The notes under the pieces: generated by a model | What the model saw: the letters and a program-made list of their open reading frames with translations, nothing else | Told to the model about the DNA's origin: nothing | Databases searched by the model: none | Translations under genes and position numbers: made by a program | Assembly: GCA_008638375.1 (NCBI GenBank) | Contig: CM018052.1 | Location: 5,039,017 to 5,103,016 of the forward strand | From: Nyssa sinensis | Lineage: Eukaryota > Streptophyta > Magnoliopsida > Cornales > Nyssaceae | Reading direction: 5' to 3' | DNA: 64,000 bases | Part shown: positions 56,201 through 64,000 of the stretch, one piece after another | How the letters are laid out: each line of letters starts with the position of its first letter | Position numbering within the stretch: position 1 is the stretch's first letter

Positions 56201-57727
56201 AAGGATCGTTTTGGCATTTGTTTTGTGGCTCGAAACTATGGATAGAGTTCAGTTTAACTCCATTATTGTGGGACCTACAACTCGATCGTATACCTTCATT
56301 TCTTAACCAAATGTGATAATTTTTGGCTTGTTATAACCGGACAATCATAGGGATTGATATTGCATTCCTAAAACTGAGATTGAGGTTCGGTCGGAGATAC
56401 CCCAAATCAGACCCGTGACCTGCAACTAGACAGTACTCTCTGGTTTTAGGGCCATTTCCTTTGGTTTTTGTTGCAGTGCAAACCCTACATCATCTAGGTT
56501 GGTCTAGGCAAGCCAAAAACAGTTTGGCTAGGGTCGAATTAGACCTGCTCCAGTAGAGGTCATCAATGGTAGTTTGGGCACAGTTAGGTGTTCTAGGGCA
56601 GTTTTTGGAGCTTAACTTCATGCCTTAATCATGTTTTCTTATTCTAAACATCTTGCATGCAACTAATAGGGCTCAACAACATAAAAAATGGCACCAAAAT
56701 TCAAACAAAAGAATCAGCAGTTTTGAGGTTTATACCTTGCACAGTGAACCTCTCTCTCTACTCGTGGCTCAGTTTTGGCCCTTTTAGTCCCCTTCAAGGT
56801 TGCTCAACCTCCTTGCTCTTCTGCACTTCCAAGTGAGACACACACACACACACACACTTGCATATACACACACAATCTCACACAATGTTCCTCTCTTTAG
56901 TAGATCTGAAATCACACACTCCATATGCAGAGCACACCCACACTAGCTTAGTCTGTCACAGCACTTACACATATACATATATTAACTCATGTGTATATAA
57001 AATCATTTCTTCCTTTTTGCATGAAAGTTGGTTGGTGGAGGTGGTGGTGCAATTAGGGGCTGCCACCTCATTTGAGCATTCAGAAATTCAGTGATATATA
57101 TATATATATATACATATAAACATTTTATATTTGTTTATTGGCTGCATGAAATCTTATTGGCCCATTTGGGAGGTGGGATGGGCCTATTTTGAGCATATAT
57201 ACATTTCTGTAGTATATTAGGCATAAAGTTGTTGGCAGCCCACTTGGTAAATTTTTGGGTGCCTAAAATCTTGCCCGCTTGGTCAAGGGTTCAAATCCCC
57301 TTGGCTTCACTTTTGGGCATTTTTCACTCATTTTGGGCTTAGGCCTTGTTTGGTTGGCGCAGAATTTCATTTTGGCTATTTCTGTTATATTTTCTTTTCT
57401 AGTGCTTTTTTTACGAAACGGTTTCTTCTAAGGGTTTCGTATTTCAGTTAGCTTCGATGTCAAAGGCCTCGTGTCAGTTATTATTCATTTGTGACCGTCA
57501 TAGTTCGCTAATTCGAGTTTCTACAGTGTTAAAATGAAATCATTTCACCTAATTAATTAGCAATTAGGTTTGGGTATTACACCCTCTTCTCTTGATGTGT
57601 TTAATTATTTTATTGGTCTATCGTGACCGTTGAGAGATTATGGTTAATTTCCTTAATCATCTTTTAAGTCGGTGCTAATTAATAATTAGCAAACTAATTA
57701 TTAATTAAGCAAAGTCGGAGTGTTACA
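53283..57727 (-). mobile_element. Solo LTR 'D2' (reversed) inside P3
   Basis: Plus view TGTCACATCTCGAAACC (53283) to GTCGGAGTGTTACA (57727), 4445 bp. Perfect duplication GTTGT (53278-53282, 57728-57732). It is the same family as D1 and D3 (shared start block with ATTAAGGAAATTAACC and GGTCACGATAG). No internal domain. Its CA-rich run (56836-56865) and TA run (57091-57112) are simple repeats, and the several 60-110 codon open frames have no recognisable features. Confidence 0.92.
57229..57310 (+). other. tRNA-like module in D2
   Basis: Box A-like GGCAGCCCACTTGGTAAA and box B-like GGTTCAAATCCCC, about 43 bases apart, with a near-complete T-arm (AAGGG TTCAAAT CCCCTT). Antisense to D2. Same element as 104-179 and 23586-23667. 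Confidence 0.55.
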
Positions 57728-57927
57728 GTTGTTGGAGTTCGGTTTGTGATTAGATGAATTGCATTGGTGTAGCTTCCACATTTAATGATTCATTGATATG
57801 AAGAAAAAGAAAAAAAAAACTTTATCACTCTTGTGCAATTCATTTAATTCTGTGCAGCCTGTTCGAGTGGTAGTGTTGGTCGTTGCCCCTAATCCGCATG
57901 GGGTGGGTTTCGGGTCGTGACAAACAC

Positions 57928-59353
57928 CAAATAGGTGGTAATTTAAATTAAATATGAAATTAATTAAATTCTTCATAAATTGTTTGTAGGAACTACAAGG
58001 GAAAAGGGAAGACACACCAATAGCGCCAACCCCAAGCACAAAGGTGAGTAATCCTATACTTTGAAGTGGAAGTTTTAACTCCATGAATTCTGAAGTATTT
58101 TAAGTTCAAAAATCCTGAAGTATTTTAAGTTCAAAATTCCCGTATTTACATGACTTATGTTTCAAAAGTATTATTACTTCCATTTTTAAATTCTATTGTG
58201 ACATGCAAGTTAGCTTGTTTATATTACTAACTTTTTATAAGTTTATATTTCAAAATGTCTATGTTTAATTCAAAAATTTTATTAAATGCCTATCTAAAAG
58301 TAAATATTCTTGTACATCGTGGTTAAATACTCTGAATCTTATGTCTTAAATGTTCTGAAATTTTATACTCCAAGCATTCTGAAGACTCTGTTAAAATATT
58401 CATGAATTTTAAATCCTCTTAAAAAACATCTATTTGAAGAAGTCATGTTTTAAATACTCTCGAAAAACATCTATTTGAAGAAGTTAAGTTTTAAAAACTT
58501 TTGAGAAGAAACTAGTGGAAGGTTATGTTCAAATGCTTTTAAATAGCATCTATTTGTAAAGAAATATTTTTAAATACCTCTCGTTTGTGAACTGGTAATG
58601 CAAGATAATCGTGCATAAGCACTACGAGCTCGTGAGGCTCTTCGGGACTCACATACAAGAAAAATGTCTAGTAGAAGATTTATCCCCTAGGCATAAGATA
58701 TCTCCACAAGAAGTAAAACTAGAGTCTGGTTCGAAACGGATTATTTTGTTAAAAAGTGAAAAAATGTTACGTTCAGAAATGGCAGAAGGTTTATCCCCAA
58801 TTTTTCTAAACGTGATTACATGTTCTGATTTCATAAACAAAAGATTCATGTTTTCATAAGTGATGGTAGAAGGTCTTCGAACCCCCATTTGCATGCAAAG
58901 GGTTTTTAAAGAAATGGCTCAGCTTTTAAAAGGACAAAGGGTCATACCCTCTTATTTATGAGAAAAGGATTTTATTCATCCTACTAACAAGTAAATGATT
59001 TAAACTCTTTTGGTCACCAATTGGCCATCCTGTATATGTTTACAAGTTTTCCATTGCATATTACATGCCTCACATGAATGTTTTAAATGCTTTATGTTAC
59101 GTGTTTTTGAAGATTCTTGTACTCTTGTATACATGAAATAATTATTTTACTCGAATGCCTTAAATGCATCATGTTTCATGTTTTTGAAGTTTCCTATATT
59201 TGTATTTGAATAAATAAGTGCCTAGCTTGAATTCCTTGAATGCTTTATGCTGTCTCTTTTTAAGAATCATGTATTCTGTATCTAAAGTGTACGAGCAATT
59301 GGTAGCGAATGTCTATACGAACTCTCTTATAACTAACCCATTACCAATTGAAA
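57928..59353 (+). repeat. LTR F2 part 2
   Basis: Resumes F2 at CAAATAGGTGG. It contains the donor AAAG|GTGAGTAAT (58044), several ATCTATTTGAAGAAGT-type short repeats (58425-58560) and the conserved inverted repeat 59296-59350. It is interrupted at 59353 by solo LTR E2. Overlapping open frames at 58611-58894 are on both strands and look like chance. Confidence 0.82.
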
Positions 59354-59752
59354 TGTAGAGATCTGAAAAATGAGGGTAAATTTTTCATTTTTGCTGGTAG
59401 GGCGTTATAAGTGCACATTTAACTATAAGTCATATTTATAAGTATATTTTGAGTATAACATAGAAGATAAATATGCTTATAATGTTAAAATACACCTCTT
59501 GTAACAATTTGAGCCTATTCGGAGACAGTTTCAAAAATTGGACCAAAAGGGCATCTAGGTGGCCCGGGTGGATCCAGCCAAACCCGGCCACAAGCAAAAA
59601 ACTATTTTTTTGAAAATTTCCATTTAAAATAATTCTAAGAACTTTGGTTAAAGAAAAATGTCAAATTGAGGCATTTCGGGATGGGTTGTAGTATAACGGG
59701 GGCTAAAATCATTAAGGGCAAAAGGGTCATTTTGCCCCCTTTGCCTCTCCAC

Positions 59753-59760
59753 TATAAATA
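59753..59760 (+). promoter_or_regulatory. TATA box of LTR E2
   Basis: TATAAATA, aligned with the E1 copy at 7927-7934 and followed by the same leader motif (AACCCTAGTTTTTTCAAG). Confidence 0.65.
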
Positions 59761-61510
59761 CAACCCCCTTAGTGTATTTTTTCATATTTTTTGGCTGAGA
59801 TTCAGAGTAGAGGTCGTACATGGTGAAAAGGTGAGAAAAAACCCTAGTTTTTTCAAGCTTCAAGCTTCCGAAACATACTCCTCGGGTTGGATTTTCGCCA
59901 AGGTCCCTTTTGAGAAGTTGTTCCTCTCATCAAGACCTAAATTCTCATCGAATAGTTCGGCTGTACAGCAAACACAACTTTCGTGGTTTGAGAAAAACCA
60001 TTCTAGGTATGATACTTTGCTAAGCTAGGAATAGATTGGAGTTTTCTTGCCTTCCTACATGTTGTTTGAGTGTTTAAGGTGTTTATTTGATGTTAGGAAA
60101 TCACTTAGAAGGTAGTTGCTTTGAAAACTTAGAGTTAGTAGTTTGGGTATTTATGTGTTCTTTAAGTTTTTTGATGATTTGTTGCCATGATCAAGGTGTA
60201 TCTTGTTTATGTGTTTGGATTATTATATTTTGGCTTATATGCATGTTGATATATCTTGGTCTTGGAGGATGTGATGGTTTAAATGTCTTGGTACTTTATG
60301 AGAATTATATGTTCTTTGTGAATTAGCAAATTTGGGAAAATGTGGCTTGAACATGGGATGACAAGGGTTGTTTTTGGCATATGTTCATGAATAAGATGTT
60401 TAGGGATTTTGAAGTTATGATTTATATTGGACATAATACATGACTTGAAGAGAACACTATGCGTTTGATAAATTGTCACATAGAAGTTACATGATGAGAT
60501 CATAGCATTTTGGCATATTATGATTTCTTGAAAATATGGTGTGGGTTGAGCACTTGGTGCTATGCATCATGAGGGTGTAGATCCTGTGGTGAAAAACTCA
60601 AAATTTGGCCAGTGTATCGGTTCCTGATTGACCCGACGGGAGTGGTCCGTGAAACAGGTGTGGTACTCGATTGACCATCAGATGTTATCCGTGAAACCGA
60701 GACATGGGTGTGGCATAGAGTTTGCATGGGTGCGTCAGGCACATTGTCAGTACATTGTATGGAGGAATTGTATGGCATGTAGATATAAATGTACACTTGC
60801 ACATGCCACGCCTTAAATTTGTTCCTAGTATTAGCATCGTGTTATACTAGCAGTTGAGCTGACCCATTCGTAGGATATCATATTTCAGATGAGACCCCGG
60901 GTGCTTGAGACTTGTTTGAGTCTTGAAGAATGGAAGCAAAATGAATCAAGTAGAAGATTTGGCCCTTGCGGCATATTTTAATGATGTATAAGGGTGTAAG
61001 CCCTGAGACCATGTGTATTTATTTGTATACATTTATTTTATCATGAAAACAAGTGGGCAAGGCTTTATGATTGTAATTAATGTGATGATGTGATATTTTA
61101 AATTCCAAAGTATGTGTGTGTGGAGAAATATATAATCAGAATTATGTATGTTTAAATTATGCGAGTTGTGGCCACCGAGTGAGGGTGGGTTGTTTACATA
61201 TTTATACATATAGATATCATGAATATTAGGTGGGAAAAAGGTTTAGAAAACAAAGGAGGTTATGTCAAAATTTTTGTGAAATTAAGGGAAGAAAATAAAG
61301 TGTGTAAAACACTATTTAAATGGTTGAGAAAAGTGCCCAAAATGGGAGGTTAGCACCCTTGGGGAAATGGACTAAAAATGGGAAACATAGACTTGTAAAA
61401 CTTCGGAAAAAAAAATCAGAAAATGGAAAAGTTAGGTTACAGTCATGAATAGTGATTTTGCAGAAAATCAAAAAATCTGCTTGCAGTCACTACAATGTTT
61501 TTTGACTGAC

Positions 61511-61650
61511 ATGCCCCGGCCGCCCACACCCTGCCTGCGCGTGCACGTTTGTGCCACGTGCTGCGCCTGCCCTGCGTGCCCTTTGGGGCTACCTGTTGTG
61601 CGCCCCACCTGCTGCCATGGCTTGCTACTGCTGCCTCTTATGTGACAGCC
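61511..61650 (+). other. GC-rich patch in LTR E2
   Basis: CCCCGGCCGCCCACACCC, GCGCGTGCACGTTTGTG and CTGCGCCTGCCCTGCG, a ~140 base GC island in AT-rich LTR at the same relative place as 9490-9640 in E1 but with different sequence. Short open frames in it (both strands) are composition effects. Confidence 0.65.
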
Positions 61651-62206
61651 CCTGACACTCCTTCTTGACACCATCTTTTGGCCATCTTTTTGAGCCATTT
61701 TTGGAACACCTTATGAGCTATAATGGGGCACTATTTTAGGCTATGTTTGGTCAATTTTCAGACCATGTTAGGCCACTATTTTGGTCATGTTTGATCACTC
61801 AGTTGGGCTATGTTTGGTCACTTTATGGGGCCATGTTTGGCCACACACTTGGACTATTTTAGGTAGACTCCTTGACTTATTCTTGGCCTATGCCTTAGGG
61901 CATTTTGGGGCCAATTTGGACTAAAATTCTAAGACATTTTTGGAGATAATTTAGGGATGTTTGGGAAGCTAATTTTGAACCTGAATTAAATTATTTTGAA
62001 CATTAAATGGGAAGGATGTTTGAGTGATATTAAGAGGTCAACTTGGTCATGTTAAATAGCAAGTGTCTAAATTTTAATTTTGGGGAAAACTTGAGAAAAT
62101 AATAAGGGAGATTCAACTAAATTTATTTAATTATCATTTATTTATTTCTTTTAATTTCGTTTCACTCACTCCCCGGGTTTGTGAAAATTCGATGCGTTAC
62201 ATGAAA

Positions 62207-62691
62207 ACCCATAACAAGGTACTGGAATTATTCACATGCTTTTCATAAAGCTCACATGGATTTGTTACCCATGGTTCTTTCAGGCAATGAAGATGGTTGG
62301 GAGCCTTGCTCATACTAAGGAAGGGCGTTGGGAGCTCCACACTTGACTTAGCAAATTTTTGGGAATGTTCGGACCTATAGTTGGTCAACTTTTGTAGTAA
62401 TGTAATTTTTGACAATTATGTAATTAAGTCCTTAAGGACAATGGACATGTAATATGTATAATTTGTAAAAATTTAATAAGTTCTATATGTATGTTTATTG
62501 TACCATTCTGAAGAGTAGTGGTCCTAGACAGATGTGCAGAGAAAAGAAAATGTTTTTCATACTTCCACAACTGCAATCCTGGCAGTACCACCGTCCAGCA
62601 CCGTTGCTTCTGGCCCACCTGTCGGCCTTTGGGCCGAAGGGTGGCAGTCACGTTCCTGTAATCCGCATAGGCCGGGTCGCAGGTCGTGACA
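62207..62691 (+). repeat. LTR F2 part 3 (3' end)
   Basis: Resumes F2 after E2 and ends GGTCGCAGGTCGTGACA at 62691. It holds the acceptor TTCTTTCAG (62283) that would pair with the donor at 58044, and the U5 end (GTAATCCGCATAGGCCGGGTC) that matches F1's end. This marks the outer right boundary of element H. Confidence 0.8.
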
Positions 62692-63133
62692 CAGACACTC
62701 TTGGCCTTTCCTTTTGGCATGAATTTCCTTCCCTTCTCTCACACTTTTAGTGGGTGGAGGTAGGTTTTAACAAGGGTTGCTTCTATGCTTGTTTTCTCCT
62801 CTTCGAAAGCTAATTCATTTCCCATCAATAGAGGGGTTCCATGCTAGGTGGGTGTACCCTAGAGGATGGTGGCAGCACCAAGTCTCCTCCATTATTTTCC
62901 TCATTTTTCCTTTACAAGTTACCTCTTTTTCCCTTTTTTATATATATATATATATATATCTAAAAGGGATTGTTTGGGTAAAAAGTTAATAAATCGATTA
63001 CTTAGACTTAACTGGAACAGGGATGCCCTATCCTAGTTTCAAGTCATTGTCTGCCATTTGGTTTACAAATAGCCTAAAAAATAGAAGGGGTGCCAAAGGT
63101 GCCCAAGGTTTAAACCCTTAACCTACCCTAGAC
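62692..63133 (+). repeat. Middle fragment of another LTR
   Basis: Contains a TA run (62939-62960), GGAACAGGGATGCCCTATCCT and TTTGGTTTACAAATAGCC, which match the mid-LTR blocks of G and B2 (GGATATCCTATCCCTG, TTTGGCATAAG). It ends in tRNA-like residue (CCCAAGGTTTAAACCC). This is the sequence into which element H and the next LTR inserted. No genes. Confidence 0.6.
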
Positions 63134-63658
63134 AGTCACGACCCAAAACCCGGCTTGTGCGGATTAGGGGTTTGTGATTGGCCACCAAGGCCTTTCAATG
63201 ATTAAACCATATTCTAATTATCATAAATCAAATGCAGCGGAATAAAATTTCGTAAAGTAAACCATTCAACCTGATTAGTCATTTAAACCATTGTCTTCAA
63301 ATAATGTAGTTTCCATAACACAAAGCATTAGCGAGTAGGTTTAGATTACACAACTGAACTAGCTTACTGAAAACACGTCTAAATTTACATAGTAAAAATT
63401 TCATAATCCATCTTTAGTTAAAGGTCCATCTAGCAAAACAACTCACTTCCTCTTTTAAGCGTTTAATTTGCATTGCATGAAAGAAGTTTGTCTAACCTTT
63501 GCCTGAAAACATGGTGAGCATCAGTAATGAGCTCGATGGCTCTATGAGAATTTCATAACATGCCAAGGTTTGAAAACTGTTATGTATTCTATACTAAAAT
63601 GTCTATATTCATTTTCAAAGCATGTCGAGTAATCTAATGGAAGAATTTAAATCAAAAG
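63134..63658 (-). repeat. 3' end of a minus-strand LTR
   Basis: AGTCACGACCCAAAACCC is the reverse of an LTR end (GGGTTTTGGGTCGTGAC). The segment continues about 525 bp and is cut by the next LTR start at 63659. No open frame. Confidence 0.65.
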
Positions 63659-64000
63659 TGTAATATCCCGACCCGAGATATGGCACGTATATCGAGGTAG
63701 ACCCGATCGAGTAGTGTAATACCCAATTGTAACCCGAGTTGTTAAGCTCTATATCATGACATCATATGGATTGAATAGTTTTGGAATGTGAACGGTTTAT
63801 TTTGTATAGTCAATGTCGAGCGACGCCCGAACAACCTAGAACTGAGCATCGTAATACGTGTACACACACAAAACCATGCATGTGTACATATGCATATATA
63901 TGTAGGCCATTGGAAATAAGTGTATGTATGTGTGTGTAGAAATGTGTATACATATGCGTAAATGAGTATATATATATGTATAAATTAAGTATAAATAGGG
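63659..64000 (+). repeat. 5' start of a plus-strand LTR (runs off the right edge)
   Basis: TGTAATATCCCGACCCGAG at 63659 matches the start of G's LTRs in its first 15 bases and then diverges. It follows AAAAG, a possible target duplication whose partner would be outside the window. It includes TGTGTATG/ATATGTAT simple sequence. Confidence 0.7.

Larger units (their letters stand above)
12169..57922 (+). mobile_element. Compound insertion 'B/X' in F2
   Basis: The outer ends are an LTR start TGTAACACCCCAACCC (12169) and an LTR end TTTCGGGTCGTGACA (57922). They are flanked by the perfect duplication AACAC (12164-12168 and 57923-57927), and F2 reads continuously across. The two terminal LTRs belong to different sublineages and the middle holds two related partial LTRs (P1, P2) with a damaged PBS between them, so the block has been rearranged by deletion or recombination. 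It contains G, B2, C, D1 and D2. Confidence 0.7.
50817..57922 (+). repeat. Partial LTR P3, right end of B/X, split by D2
   Basis: P3 sequence is 50817-53282 plus 57733-57922. The start is truncated: its first readable part (GAATCCTTATAAAATTAAGG) matches F2 about 60 bases into that LTR. It ends TTTCGGGTCGTGACA (57922) before the AACAC duplication. It contains a perfect hairpin 3 (53014-53030), donor ATGTAAGTAAA (52422) and acceptor TTTTTTAG|GTAGC (53055). Its 3' end differs from P1's, so P1 and P3 are not the two LTRs of a single simple insertion. Confidence 0.7.
59354..62201 (+). mobile_element. Solo LTR 'E2' inside F2
   Basis: TGTAGAGATCTGAAAAATGAG (first 20 bases from 59354) to TTCGATGCGTTACA (62201), 2848 bp. 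Perfect duplication TGAAA (59349-59353, 62202-62206), and F2 reads CCAATTGAAA then ACCCATAACAAGG across it, as F1 does. Same family as E1. TATA box 59753-59760, donor 60007, acceptor 60888, an AGCAC-TTG-GTGCT hairpin near 60550-60566 and a GC-rich patch 61511-61650. The 120-codon plus-strand frame at 59666 covers the leader and has no family features. Confidence 0.92.

Noticed and set aside
59666..60028. 120-codon frame at the start of LTR E2's transcript region
   Set aside because: It overlaps the promoter and leader and has no recognisable domain. E1, the family partner, shows no equivalent frame.
60087..60326. 79-codon cysteine-rich frame in E2
   Set aside because: Low-complexity reading of T/G-rich LTR sequence; no signal peptide plus cysteine pattern of a known family, and no equivalent in E1.

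Overview
This window looks like heterochromatic nuclear DNA from a land plant, most likely a eudicot. I see no intact host gene. Almost every base belongs to long-terminal-repeat (LTR) retrotransposons of the Ty3/Gypsy chromovirus type, stacked inside one another. The plant call rests on LTR termini of the form TGTAACACCCCGACC...GGGTCGTGACA, primer-binding sites complementary to initiator tRNA-Met (TGGTATCAGAGC), gag-pol remnants ending in a chromodomain-like module, a chloroplast-16S-like fragment, and decay by CAG-to-TAG changes. I cannot name the species.

Layout, outermost first. A decayed host element 'H' (gag remnant 9.82-11.2 kb, 3' LTR 'F2' starting at 11208) carries everything between 12169 and 62206. 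Left of it lies element 'A' (pol from 581, 3' LTR 7501-9820), whose pol is interrupted by solo LTR 'F1' (2350-6319) and whose left edge abuts a reversed LTR (1-580). Inside F2 sits a compound insertion 'B/X' (12169-57922, target duplication AACAC) and solo LTR 'E2' (59354-62201, TGAAA). Inside B/X lies element 'G' (12951-45630), which has both LTRs, PBS, gag, protease, RT, RNase H, integrase, chromodomain and PPT, all pseudogenised. Inside G, between protease and RT, lies solo LTR 'B2' (18072-39344, TCATG). Inside B2 lies 'C' (20177-37678, minus strand), which has two ~5 kb LTRs, PBS and PPT but no recognisable coding region, so it is LARD-like. Inside C's left LTR lies solo LTR 'D1' (23172-27972, TTATG). 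That is six levels of nesting, each supported by target-site duplications and by host sequence that rejoins across the insertion. A further solo LTR 'D2' (53283-57727, GTTGT) lies in the right part of B/X.

The elements are relics and no gene network operates here. Coding parts, where present, follow gag-protease-RT-RNase H-integrase-chromodomain order and are broken by stops and frameshifts. The most interesting material is in the LTRs. Divergent families share (i) antisense tRNA-like modules with box A/box B and T-arm-like folds, (ii) a strong 5' splice donor (usually AG|GTAAGTAAA) paired with a pyrimidine-tract AG 0.6-1.2 kb downstream, bracketing (iii) conserved short hairpins. C's right LTR also carries a ~580 bp filler that includes a chloroplast 16S rRNA-like piece.

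The right edge (62692-64000) holds three more abutting LTR fragments. Coordinates of nested joints come from reading the sequence by eye; alignments were not computed.
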